A program made the position numbers and the translations under genes. Shown here one piece after another: positions 8,309 to 16,901 of a DNA stretch of 64,000 nt. Each line of letters starts with the position of its first letter. Position 1 is the stretch's first letter. Where the stretch lies: positions 1 through 64,000 of the forward strand of contig JARGFK010000006.1 of the NCBI GenBank assembly GCA_029211065.1. Direction: 5' to 3'. The notes under the pieces were generated by a model. That model made no database searches and was not told where the DNA came from. It saw nothing but the letters and a program-made list of their open reading frames with translations. Origin of the DNA: Desulfobacterales bacterium. Its GTDB lineage: Bacteria; Desulfobacterota; Desulfobacteria; Desulfobacterales; JARGFK01.

Positions 8309-9630
8309 ACGGCCGCCTCACCGGTTTTTGCTGAAACGGACCAGGGTCCTGCCTGTTTAAACCGGATATAGAGCCGCCGGCCGAGCACCAGGGCTTCCGC
8401 TAAAAAAGCGCCGCTCATGGCCGCAATGCCGACGACGGTGCCGTTAAGATCGGGCCACAATAAAGCCGCGCAGCCCACAAGCGCGATGACAACCAGCCGG
8501 ATAAAAGCGGTCACTGCAATGGCGAATGTTGCGCGAACCGCCGAAAGCATCCCGCGAAACAACGCCGAAAATCCCCAGAAAATCGCCACCAGAAAAGTCA
8601 GTCTGAGACCCGGCGTAATGTAATTGCGCAACTCCGAAGTCAATCCCATGACACCGTCCAAAACCGGGATTCGCAGCGGGGTGTAAAATAACCCGAAGAT
8701 GATCCCGACAAAGGCCAGCTGCAGCCAGGCCGTAAACTTCAGCAGCGCAACCAGGTCCTCCCGGCAGTGCAGCAGCGTCTGCGCCGTCTGGACCAGACTT
8801 TTCAGGGGGGCTAAAATAGCCCTTACAATCGCATAGGTCACCCCGAAGCCGGCGATGGCGAGGTCCGGGTTTACAAGCCGGCCCAGGAACATGTTTATGA
8901 TAAACGCCACACCGTTTTCCGTGATCTGGGCAATCATCAACGGCCAGGAAAAACGCCACATATCCCGATACGGCACCAGCGCCCCGTTGTCCCGGGGAAG
9001 TTTCGAAAAAAAGGGGTAGGTTACGACGGCCATGAACACCGCTTCTGATGCCATGCAGGATACCAGGGCCGCACTCCCAATGGCTGCGCCTTTCAACCAG
9101 AACGGATATATGAACAGAAAAACGAACAGCGCCAGGAGCCTTACAACGGTGGCATAAGTAATGAGAATGGTCCGTTTTTGGATGAATGCCAGGGAAAAGG
9201 CGATATTTCTCACCAGGATCGGGTAGATCCAGAGCGTCAGGATCCCGGAGGCAGCTTTGGCTTCTGAAATGACTTCAGCGCTGGCTCCGATCCAGTCGCC
9301 AAAAACGATGTCCCCCAGGCGCGTCAGGGCGACGGTCTGGAGCAGTCCAAAGGGAAAAAACACGATCACAGCGTAAAATTTGACCAGGCGCCAGAATGAA
9401 CGGCGATCCGAAATAAAGGAGATCCCGGCCTGAATGGCGCTCTGGTTTACGCAACTGATCATGTTGTTGAGGGTAAAGGCAAGGCTGAACCCGGCAAGTA
9501 CCAGCAACGGATCGGTCAGACGGGCAAGAAAGGCCTGGATGACCGAGTGCGAGATCTGGTGCAATTCCATCATGAGGATCAGCGGCAGAAAAAAGATGGC
9601 GACGGTTTTAACGGTAAGTTGTTCACGCAT
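8305..9630 (-). CDS. MATE-like multidrug/oligosaccharide exporter superfamily membrane protein
   Basis: A 441-residue polytopic inner-membrane protein with about twelve hydrophobic segments in two similar halves, fitting the MOP/MATE fold. Segments such as ALVLAGFSLAFTLNNM in the first half and NPDLAIAGFGVTYAIVRAI in the second look like internal repeats. Similarity to canonical NorM is weak, so the transported substrate is open. The frame extends to TTG 9657, but ATG 9630 is the first good start. Convergent with the flavin reductase, overlapping it by four bases. Confidence 0.65.
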   Translation of the reverse strand: MREQLTVKTVAIFFLPLILMMELHQISHSVIQAFLARLTDPLLVLAGFSLAFTLNNMISCVNQSAIQAGISFISDRRSFWRLVKFYAVIVFFPFGLLQTVALTRLGDIVFGDWIGASAEVISEAKAASGILTLWIYPILVRNIAFSLAFIQKRTILITYATVVRLLALFVFLFIYPFWLKGAAIGSAALVSCMASEAVFMAVVTYPFFSKLPRDNGALVPYRDMWRFSWPLMIAQITENGVAFIINMFLGRLVNPDLAIAGFGVTYAIVRAILAPLKSLVQTAQTLLHCREDLVALLKFTAWLQLAFVGIIFGLFYTPLRIPVLDGVMGLTSELRNYITPGLRLTFLVAIFWGFSALFRGMLSAVRATFAIAVTAFIRLVVIALVGCAALLWPDLNGTVVGIAAMSGAFLAEALVLGRRLYIRFKQAGPWSVSAKTGEAAV

Positions 9631-9840
9631 GAAATTTCCGATCCCTTTCGATCTCAAATAATGAGCAAGTCCACAGATGGTCTAAACAGCGCATGATTGT
9701 TTGGATTTCGCAAACATAAGCCATCACTGCCTGAATGTCCAGGACATTCGGGCCACGGGATCGGGACACGCCGGGCGGCAAAAAGAAGGGAAAAATCTGG
9801 GTGAAGCGCGCCGGGGGAAATAACGACGGCGGGATTTTTT

Positions 9841-9882
9841 TTGATTTAAGTCAATGTATTTTAAATGTAATCGGGGTATGCT
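9841..9882 (+). promoter_or_regulatory. FNR/CRP-family site with class II promoter spacing
   Basis: TTGATTTAAGTCAA at 9841-9854 differs from the FNR consensus TTGAT-N4-ATCAA at one position. TATGCT at 9877-9882 lies where a -10 element would be if the site were centred near -41.5, so a start near 9889 fits. It precedes a NapH-like iron-sulfur protein gene, a sensible target for an oxygen- or redox-sensing regulator of this family. Assignment is by pattern only. Confidence 0.55.
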
Positions 9883-9928
9883 TACGCAATTATTGCAAAA
9901 GCCGAGAAAGCCTTATGTTTTTGTTGAA

Positions 9929-11041
9929 ATGCAAAAAAGGTGTTCATCCGGTAGGCCGGAAGGAAAAAAAGTAATATCGCAGCCCTTGCCCGGATCAGAA
10001 AAGCCTCTTAAACCGCTTATAGAGCAGCCGCAAAACGGTCATAAAAAAATGGGAACCGGAAGTATACGCAATTGGGTGCAGCTGCTGATTTTTGTTTTAA
10101 CCGTCGCCATCGGCATCCAGTTTTCCATATACGTTTTCCAGGCATTCCATAATGACGCAATCATTGTGGCGCGGCCGCCGGGTGTCGAGGGGTTTCTCCC
10201 CATCGGCGCTCTGATGGGTTGGAAACTGTTTGCCGCGACCGGCGCCTGGGATCCGGTTCACCCGGCCGCTATGGTCATTCTGGGGTTTGCCGGCCTGGTT
10301 TCCCTGATGCTGCGAAAATCGTTCTGTGGCTGGTTTTGCCCTGTGGGCTCGTTATCCGAATGGTTATGGAAGCTCGGCGGAAAAGTTTTCGGAAAAAACT
10401 TCCAGTTGCCCCCTTGGCTCGATTATCCTCTCAGAAGCGTTAAATATCTCCTTCTGGGATTTTTCGTCTGGATCATATTTTCCATGGACTCAAATGACAT
10501 CCACGCATTTCTCCAGGGGCCCTATTACAAAGTGTCCGACGTAAAGATGCTTTTCTTTTTTACAAGGATGTCGGCCCTGTCGGGAGCCGTGCTTTTATTT
10601 CTGACGCTGGCCTCGCTGCCTGTGAAAAACTTCTGGTGCCGGTACCTGTGCCCGTACGGCGCCTTAATGGGCCTCCTTGCGCTTGCAGGCCCCACCCGGA
10701 TTCAGCGGGATCCGGAAAAATGCATCGGGTGCGGCCGCTGCACCCGCATATGCCCTTCGTATCTGCCGGTTGACCGGAAACTTCGCGTTCACAGTCCTGA
10801 ATGCATTGGATGCATGGACTGCACCGACGTCTGCCCGGCAAAAAACACGCTGCAGCTTAAAACCGCGGGGTTCGGCCGGAAAGCCTGGTCAACGATCACC
10901 CTCGGCGCCGTCATCATTTTTCTTTTTGCGGGGTTGGTGTATACGGCCCGCATCACCGGGCACTGGCAGACCCGCATTTCGGAAGCCGAATTTCGAATGA
11001 TTTTACAGAAAATCGATTCTCCGGAACTGACCCATCCCTGA
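9929..11041 (+). CDS. NapH/NosR-like membrane ferredoxin (4Fe-4S)
   Basis: A membrane protein of about 370 residues predicted to pass electrons between quinol and a periplasmic or cytoplasmic partner. Hydrophobic segments surround two CGWFCPVGSL / CRYLCPYGAL motifs, the C-x3-C-P pairs of the NapH/NosR/CcoG group. Two ferredoxin motifs follow, CIGCGRCTRICPS and CIGCMDCTDVCP, and one further membrane segment lies near the C-terminus. The start is uncertain: the frame opens at 9854 inside the FNR-type site, and candidates are ATG 9929 or 10049, neither with a good ribosome site. No reductase partner is adjacent. Confidence 0.8.
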   Translation: MQKRCSSGRPEGKKVISQPLPGSEKPLKPLIEQPQNGHKKMGTGSIRNWVQLLIFVLTVAIGIQFSIYVFQAFHNDAIIVARPPGVEGFLPIGALMGWKLFAATGAWDPVHPAAMVILGFAGLVSLMLRKSFCGWFCPVGSLSEWLWKLGGKVFGKNFQLPPWLDYPLRSVKYLLLGFFVWIIFSMDSNDIHAFLQGPYYKVSDVKMLFFFTRMSALSGAVLLFLTLASLPVKNFWCRYLCPYGALMGLLALAGPTRIQRDPEKCIGCGRCTRICPSYLPVDRKLRVHSPECIGCMDCTDVCPAKNTLQLKTAGFGRKAWSTITLGAVIIFLFAGLVYTARITGHWQTRISEAEFRMILQKIDSPELTHP

Positions 11042-11170
11042 CCGATGAGAAGGCAATGGGGTCGCAGGGTCTGGGCGTCAGGGGACGGCAATAACAGCGG
11101 TCGATTGAAAACAATGAAAAAAATTCAAGGGTGTGGTTTAAGATAAGACAAACGTCACCGGGAGGCAGCC

Positions 11171-12028
11171 ATGAGTCTGGAAGATGAATTTAAGGGTATG
11201 ATCACGGGATTAACGGCAACGTTTGCCATTCCACCCATCGCAGACATTTTCTTCCCGCCTTTTCAAAAAGGCGGCCAGTCAAAAGACACCGAGTTTATGG
11301 CCGTCTGCCTGGAGGGCGGGGCGGCCGGCATCAGCTATGTGCTTTTGCCGGATGATAACATGGGAGCATACACGGCGCTGCGGCCATCGCATTTTATCGG
11401 GAAAGACCCGGGGGGATTGGCCCTTGAATTCGGCAATGATGATCCTGTCAAAGAGATGATCAGCCTGGCTGCCATTAACGCAATCTGCCAGCAGGTGATG
11501 CGGGAAACCCATTTTGCGGTGGATACCGCTACCGATTCACTGGGGCTGTTGTCGGTGTCGCCGGGAGACAGGGTCGGGATGGTCGGACTTTTCCACCCGC
11601 TGATTAAAACCATTCAGACCGCCGGCGCGGAAATGGTTATCATCGAAAAAAAAGCGGCGCTGATCCAGGAATTTCCCCATCTGCCCATCACCCTGGACAT
11701 ATCCGAATTAAACGCCTGCAATAAAATCTTATGCACCAGTACGACCGTGTTGAACCATTCCCTGGATGAGATCCTTCACTGCTGTTCTCCGGATGCCTTT
11801 GTCTCAGTCATCGGTCCCACGGCAGGATACTTCCCGGACGCGCTTTTTGCCCGCGGGGTCGATGTCGTCGGAGGAAGGGTCGTAAATGACGGCCCGGTGT
11901 TTTTACAATTGCTGGCGCAAAAAAAACGCTGGGGGGACGCCACCCGAAAAATCTGTTTCCGGAAAGAGACATACGCCGGTATCAGTTCAAATAGGACAGT
12001 TCGGTATCCTCTTCCGGCAAAGGAATAA
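11171..12028 (+). CDS. DUF364 protein (putative metal-chelation domain)
   Basis: A 285-residue soluble protein. The first half resembles DUF4213, with the acidic substrate loop DDPVKEMISLAAINAI. The second half is DUF364, with GDRVGMVGLFHPLI, IIEKKAAL and the SVIGPTAGYFPDALFARGVDVVGG stretch, read from positions 11560-11880. Structural work on the family suggests an enolase-like N-domain and a Rossmann-like C-domain with possible metal chelation, often near molybdopterin or heavy-metal genes. GGGAGG precedes ATG 11171. The 3' end overlaps the convergent uspA-like gene by 47 bases. Confidence 0.75.
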   Translation: MSLEDEFKGMITGLTATFAIPPIADIFFPPFQKGGQSKDTEFMAVCLEGGAAGISYVLLPDDNMGAYTALRPSHFIGKDPGGLALEFGNDDPVKEMISLAAINAICQQVMRETHFAVDTATDSLGLLSVSPGDRVGMVGLFHPLIKTIQTAGAEMVIIEKKAALIQEFPHLPITLDISELNACNKILCTSTTVLNHSLDEILHCCSPDAFVSVIGPTAGYFPDALFARGVDVVGGRVVNDGPVFLQLLAQKKRWGDATRKICFRKETYAGISSNRTVRYPLPAKE

Positions 12029-12497
12029 TGAAGACGGGCCGGCGCGAACGTTGCAGCACCTTTTCGGCCACGCTCCCCAGAAACGCATGGGCAATGCGCC
12101 CTTTGCCGTGGGTTCCCATCACAATCAGGTCGCAGTCGAACTCATCCGCTTTTTCAAGAATCGTGTTGGCGGGATAGCCCTCGCATACCTCGATTTTATC
12201 TACGTTGAACGTACAGGACGGATCATCTTTTCTTATTTTTTCGCAAAATTTGCCCAACCGCTCTCTGATATTTTTGGCGGTATTTTCTTTATTTTTCAAA
12301 CCCGCTTTCATCTGTCCGGCAATTTGCAGGTTGTCTTCCAGTTCCGTCATGTCCGCCCACCTCAACTTTTCGTAGACATGCAGGATGACGATCTGGGCGT
12401 CGTGTTTTTCCGAATAATCCATTGCGTACTGGAAGGCATATGCCGAATTTTTGGACAGGTCGGTCGCGTACAGAATCTTTTTGATGACAAGTTCCAT
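11982..12497 (-). CDS. Universal stress protein, UspA family
   Basis: A 171-residue single-domain Usp. It starts with KKILYATDLSKNS and ends with MGTHGKGRIAHAFLGSVAEK, the G-x2-G-x9-G-S/T motif of the ATP-binding Usp subgroup, followed by the expected VLQRSRRPVFIIP strand. TGAGGAAAA precedes ATG 12497. A consensus-like sigma-70 promoter lies 75-110 bases upstream. Its 3' end overlaps the end of the convergent DUF364 gene, so the two transcripts would be antisense over 47 bases. Confidence 0.92.
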   Translation of the reverse strand: MELVIKKILYATDLSKNSAYAFQYAMDYSEKHDAQIVILHVYEKLRWADMTELEDNLQIAGQMKAGLKNKENTAKNIRERLGKFCEKIRKDDPSCTFNVDKIEVCEGYPANTILEKADEFDCDLIVMGTHGKGRIAHAFLGSVAEKVLQRSRRPVFIIPLPEEDTELSYLN

Positions 12498-12578
12498 TTT
12501 TCCTCATTAATCGTTTTAGGTCCATCACCCGCTTGGTTGGTAGAAAAGGGACGCTTTTTAAATCCGGCCGCACAAATC

Positions 12579-12607
12579 ATAATATCAGAATTATTAGGAC
12601 CTGTCAA
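12579..12607 (-). promoter_or_regulatory. Sigma-70 promoter of the uspA-like gene
   Basis: On the minus strand TTGACA at 12607-12602, a 17-base spacer, and TATTAT at 12584-12579. The predicted start near 12572 leaves a 75-base leader before ATG 12497. One of the best -35/-10 pairs in the window. Confidence 0.7.
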
Positions 12608-12879
12608 GAAGATAAACCATACCGCTGGGACAGCCCGACCCATGACCTTTTCAGCGAACCCGCTTAGCGTATTTCCGGTGCCGGTAGCAGAATGCGTCCG
12701 ACTTTCAAAACCCCCGGGGCAACCGGTCGTGGGGTTCACCAATTGTGTTGCGGCAGCATTTCTGTTATAGCAATTTTCAACGTAATTTTCCATCACGGCC
12801 TCCGGACAGTTCCATTTCAATAGGAAACCATTTAAGGGAAGCACCATCTGCGAGGATAGGCGGGAGTATCGTCAGCGAT

Positions 12880-13259
12880 ATGAAAAGCCCCACTGAACTG
12901 TTTTTAGAAGCTGAAAAGAAATGCCGCGACCGGTTGAAGGATACGGATATCACAGCGAAACCTCATTTTCCGGCAGAGTGGAACAGCTCCGGGTTTCTTC
13001 CCTTAAATTGGGCGGGATCCCTTCGGGCGACTTCCCGGCATTCGACCTTGCCATGCAGTTTAGTGCCCTTCCCCGGGTCCCTGTGGTCCTGCGCTACAAT
13101 GACGCAGACGGCCCCTATCCGGCTCAATGCAGCATCCTGTTCAGGCGGTCTGCAGAAATTTTTCTGGACCTTGAATCCGTCGGCATTGCCGGAACGCTTC
13201 TCACCGGGAGCCTCATCAAACCCTGCGCGTCTAATCATAAGAGAAAGGAGCTCAAATGA
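12880..13259 (+). pseudogene. DUF3786 protein gene, apparently frameshifted
   Basis: The frame from ATG 12880 gives MKSPTELFLEAEKKCRDRLK, a plausible N-terminus, then loses similarity. A second frame that covers about 12970-13259 gives the C-terminal DUF3786 pattern: VEQLRVSSLKLGGIPSGDFP, VVLRYNDADGPYP, SILFRRSAEIFLDLESVGIA. The two overlap near 12950-12985, so one indel there would join them. Either the gene is broken or there is a sequencing error. The second frame ends in TGA overlapping the ATG of the selenoprotein gene (ATGA at 13256-13259), so the two look translationally coupled. Confidence 0.6.
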
Positions 13260-13885
13260 CCGAAAAAGCGATTCTTGAAATTTTTTCCGATTACACCTGA
13301 CCGTGGTGCTATTTCATTACCGGGTGTATTGAAAGGCTTAAGAAGGAATACGAGATCGAAACACGCTGGGTTGCTTACCCGCTCCGGCCGGATACGCCGG
13401 AGGAGGGGCTTTCACTCGAACAGGTATTCGCAGGCAGCGGCAAGGATATTCATGAGATGAATATCCGCCTCAAAAAAGCCGCCAAAGCGGCCGGACTGCC
13501 GTTCGGACACCGGACCATGACATTCAATAGCCGCTTTGCCCATGAAGTCGGCAAATGGGCTGAATCCCGAGACTATGGGGATGATTTTCATAAGGCTGTG
13601 TTCACCGCTTATTTTGCAGAGGGAAAAAATATCGGCCGCGTTCCTGTTCTTATGGATATCGTCGGCGCCGTGGGACTTCCGCGTCAGGAAGCCCGGCAGG
13701 TAATTGACTCCCGGGCCTTTGCCCCTGCAGTCGATGAGGACTGGCTGCGCGCCCAACAGGTCGACCCGGAGTATATCCCTTCTCTGATGATAAACGGCCG
13801 CTTGGCGGTTAACCCGCAACAGTATGACCTGTTCAGACAGTTTATGCGCGACAACCATATTCAGAAACGCCCGGTAACGGGCTGA
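13256..13885 (+). CDS. Selenocysteine-containing DsbA/FrnE-like thiol oxidoreductase (U-P-W-C)
   Basis: Read through an in-frame TGA at 13298-13300, this frame gives a 209-residue DsbA-family protein. The N-terminus ILEIFSDYT-U-PWCYF matches the beta1/active-site region of FrnE-type proteins (IFSDxxCPWC), with Sec at residue 15 replacing the first Cys and Cys at 18. Downstream are GLPFGHRT, an insert helical domain, AEGKNIGRVPVLMDIVGA and the cis-Pro loop IPSLMINGRLAV, as expected for the fold. AAGGAG lies five bases before ATG 13256. No signal peptide is present, so it acts in the cytoplasm. A SECIS-like hairpin follows the UGA. Without Sec insertion only 14 residues would be made, and a gene caller would start the protein at 13457. 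Confidence 0.85.
13312..13334 (+). promoter_or_regulatory. Bacterial SECIS-like hairpin of the DsbA-like selenoprotein
   Basis: UUUCAUUAC (13312-13320) pairs with GUAUUGAAA (13326-13334): eight pairs and one U-U mismatch, with loop CGGGU at 13321-13325. The U-U mismatch falls 17 bases and the loop G residues 22-24 bases after the UGA. Known SelB-binding elements such as E. coli fdhF also have a bulged U at 17 and loop G/U near 23-24. Confidence 0.7.
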
Positions 13886-14330
<445 letters not shown>

Positions 14331-14355
14331 AGAGGGACAAGCAGACTACTAAAAA

Positions 14356-14826
14356 TCAGGCAGCCGTTTCCTCGATTTCGATATCATCCTTGATATCGAT
14401 GCACCCGATCACGCTCTGGGCCGCAGGGCATCTCGTAATGTAAGCGGAAAACGCTTCCTGGGCATCGGCGCGCTTTTCCCCGGGGATCTTCAGGTGGTAT
14501 TTGACCCGTATCCGTGTGATTTTTAGCACTTCATTTACACTTTCGATATCCCCCTCGACGGTTGCCCAGTAACGGTCTTCAGGCGTGGGAATCTTTTTTC
14601 CGGCCAGCACCGCGGCCAGTGTCCCCATCATTCAGCCGGCGGTGGCTGCTACGATATGGTCCAGCGTGGCAGCGTGCTCTTCCTCAGGGTCGATGCGGTA
14701 GAATTTTTTTATCCCGCCGTGGACGCCGTAGTAGACCGGCTGGTCGAACCCCTCGATGGTGGCCCTGCGGGTGGGGCCCTTTTCCCTCACAATCCTGATA
14801 CGCGATGTATGAACTATTTCTCCCAT
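14356..14826 (-). CDS. Selenocysteine-containing OsmC-like protein
   Basis: On the minus strand the frame from ATG 14826 meets TGA at 14634-14632 and continues in phase to 14356, giving 156 residues with Sec at position 65. Around it the sequence is AATAG-U-MMGTLAAVLAGKK, where OsmC/Ohr-family proteins have the conserved peroxidatic Cys (AG-C-x-x-GTLAAxL). The second family Cys is present at residue 133 (TRCPAAQSV). Both halves are clearly one OsmC fold: beta-rich N-terminus, central helix with U65, C-terminal IRVKYHLKIPG. AAAGGAG precedes the start. A six-pair hairpin with GGU in the loop follows the UGA. Predicted role: reduction of hydroperoxides or other redox substrates in the cytoplasm. 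Confidence 0.88.
14600..14619 (-). promoter_or_regulatory. Bacterial SECIS-like hairpin of the OsmC-like selenoprotein
   Basis: On the minus strand CUGGCC pairs with GGCCGG (five Watson-Crick pairs and one U-G) around the eight-base loop GCGGUGCU. The stem starts 13 bases after the UGA and the loop GGU lies 21-23 bases after it. Distance and loop sequence fit known bacterial SECIS elements. Confidence 0.68.
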
Positions 14827-14991
14827 GGTTTTCTCCTTTCCCCGGCCATCCGGGGGCTACAGGTTATGATGCACGCGATCGCAGTCATTGGAGTGGTTGT
14901 CAAAAATATGTTACCACTGAATTGTCCGGCGGCTGTATCGGAATGGAATTATGACAACAGCTAAAAACAAAGAAAGTTTCGCTGCGGCGCT

Positions 14992-15735
14992 TCACTTCAA
15001 CCGTTGGGACAAAAATTCCTGAAAGCGTTTCCAGGATTTTCTGTCCGCCGCTTCCTGGTAGCGGCCTTCCCCGAAAACGGTAAAACCATGCTGTGCGCCG
15101 CCGTAGGATATCATTTCGTGGAGAACGCCGGTCGATTCCAATTCTTTGGCCAAGCCGGCAAAAGCATCCATGGTAATGGCCGAATCCGCCGTCCCGTGCA
15201 TAATCAGAATTTCCCCGCGGGTTTTACTGTAATCCTGCCCTTCCGGCGTCTGCAGTCCGCCGTGAAACGTGGCAAACCCTTTCAGATCCGCTCCTGATCG
15301 CGCCAGTTCGAGCACCGCTGCGCCCCCGAAGCAATAGCCGGCGGGAACCGCATTTTTAACATCGGCCCCTCTGCTCTTTGCCGTATCCAGGGCCGCCTGC
15401 ATCAATGCCCGCATTTTTGCCCTGTCCTTATAAAGTTCACCGGTGTGCTGGCGTTTGTCCTTGACCTCGGTCGGCCGCACGCCGGCGCCGAATAAATCGA
15501 CGGCAAAAACAGCATGGCCCAGTTCCGCAAGCATATCAGCCCGCTTGACCTCGTAATCTGTCAGCCCATCCCAATCATGAATCAGCAAAACCAGCGGCGC
15601 CTTTCCGGAAGGGCTGGCGTAGTACCCTTCATATGATTTTCCATCCACCTGATAAGTCACCGCTGAACCGGCAGCGCCGAATACGAAGCTCGGAACCGCC
15701 AGAATTAATATCATATATAAAAAGTAGCGTTTCAT
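14992..15735 (-). CDS. Exported dienelactone hydrolase-family protein
   Basis: A 247-residue alpha/beta hydrolase with an N-terminal signal peptide (MKRYFLYMILILAVPSFVFG, cleavage after about residue 20), so it should act in the periplasm. The nucleophile motif is GYCFGG with Cys near 133, as in dienelactone hydrolases. The acid lies in the HGTADSAI region and the His in GGAQHGFTVF. Length is normal for the family. It follows the OsmC-like gene on the same strand, but a 165-base gap makes co-transcription uncertain. Substrate unknown; many family members are general carboxylic ester hydrolases. Confidence 0.87.
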   Translation of the reverse strand: MKRYFLYMILILAVPSFVFGAAGSAVTYQVDGKSYEGYYASPSGKAPLVLLIHDWDGLTDYEVKRADMLAELGHAVFAVDLFGAGVRPTEVKDKRQHTGELYKDRAKMRALMQAALDTAKSRGADVKNAVPAGYCFGGAAVLELARSGADLKGFATFHGGLQTPEGQDYSKTRGEILIMHGTADSAITMDAFAGLAKELESTGVLHEMISYGGAQHGFTVFGEGRYQEAADRKSWKRFQEFLSQRLK

Positions 15736-15962
15736 GGCACCCTCCTTTTAGCATTTTCAATCAGAACAGTACCGGATTCGGAACAACGCCTGAAGCCGTC
15801 AAGGCCCATCAGGATCGAACCCTATCTGAATGCTGATTTTGTTATAGCGTAAACTAATACATCCTCCGGTCAAAGTCGAGCAGCCTTCAGTGAAATTCCC
15901 AGGAGGAAACAGGAGGGGAGCGTTTAGAAAACGACCGGGGATTAGGGGGAAACACTGCGCAT

Positions 15963-16493
15963 TCAGATGACAAGCTTCTTTTTTTTCAGAATTTCAACCC
16001 GTATTATTTTTTTTTGGTTTAAAGCCCACTGAATTTCATCGTCTATTGAAAAACCCATTTTCACCAGCAGCTCGCCCATATTCATATAATTATTTTCCCA
16101 GAAAACCGGCGCCCGGTCTTTCCGGACTTCTGTCATCAGGACTTTCTGCATCAGAATATCTCCGATTCTAATCTTTCGGGTCGATAATGCAGCCGCCAGA
16201 TCGTCCGGTGTGATCAGACCCATGGATACGAAAACCTCACCGATTCTGTTCTTTTTAAAAAATATTTTCCGAATGATATGGCAACTGCAATGCATGAACG
16301 TCGTTACGATAAAAGCGCCGGTCATACATAAAACAATCAGAAGCAGAAAGCCGATCCGTCCCTTCCCGAAAATCAGCCCGTCCGGGACGATGCGGACCGG
16401 TGGCGTTAAATAGGGCAAGGAAAAATAGATAAATACGAATGAGCTGAACAAGACCATAAAAAGGCAGCCTTTTAATGACGTTCTCATAATCAA
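15963..16493 (-). CDS. Membrane protein with GspE N-terminal-like repeats
   Basis: A 176-residue protein. Two membrane segments (about residues 8-28 and 45-66) lead to a cytoplasmic part with two copies of a short helical motif: GEVFVSMGLITPDDLAAAL near 87 and MGELLVKMGFSIDDEIQWAL near 137. This G-E/D-x-L-x-x-x-G-x-I pattern is that of the type II secretion ATPase N-terminal domain (GspE-N, also called MshEN), which in some proteins binds cyclic-di-GMP. No ATPase domain or secretion gene is nearby. The C-terminus is a run of Lys. Hypothetical; similarity is at motif level only. Confidence 0.6.
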   Translation of the reverse strand: MIMRTSLKGCLFMVLFSSFVFIYFSLPYLTPPVRIVPDGLIFGKGRIGFLLLIVLCMTGAFIVTTFMHCSCHIIRKIFFKKNRIGEVFVSMGLITPDDLAAALSTRKIRIGDILMQKVLMTEVRKDRAPVFWENNYMNMGELLVKMGFSIDDEIQWALNQKKIIRVEILKKKKLVI

Positions 16494-16901
16494 TTCTTCC
16501 CCCTGATTGGTATTTTCTTTTGATTCCGTTTAAAACCTTGGCCCTTGTTTATCCTATTAACGATGACGCAAAACGACATCCACGCATACTTCTGCCCATA
16601 GAATAAGCAACAAGTGTACCCGCCGATCATCGATTTTAAAATTGACTTTAATATCGAAATGTTAAATCATAAATAGTGCTTTAAAAGTGGTCTGTCGCCG
16701 GAAGATGATGTATACTATTTTAAACTTGGATTATCTTTTTTTATTGCCATGGCATCAGAACGAATTGAACCGCAGCATCGTGCACATCCCCGTTCCCGCC
16801 GGGGCGGGACCGCGGTGTTCTTCAATAATCCGGTGAAGCGAAAAACAAAAACCTGCCAGGCGCCTGAAAAGGGTTAAATCCATCAAGGGACGACTCGACT
16901 C
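16494..16901 (+). other. Intergenic region upstream of the CBS-domain genes
   Basis: About 400 bases, AT-rich in the middle, between divergent genes. TATACT at 16710-16715 could be a -10 element but has no good -35 partner. No coding frame with family features was seen. Near its right end is a GC-rich repeat listed separately. Confidence 0.45.
16788..16810. repeat. GC-rich repeat shared with 63076-63098
   Basis: CCCGCCGGGGCGGGAC at 16795-16810 recurs exactly, inverted, at 63091-63076, and the CCCCGT beside it is also kept with a one-base difference. It is partly self-complementary. Both copies are intergenic. Confidence 0.5.

Noticed and set aside
11886-12770. 294-codon plus-strand frame across the DUF364 end and uspA
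   Set aside because: It is antisense to the Usp gene, which has a clear fold motif, ribosome site and promoter.
12620-12780. Structured leader or riboswitch upstream of uspA
   Set aside because: Some GC-rich complementary segments are visible, but they lie upstream of the promoter and fit no riboswitch class I know.
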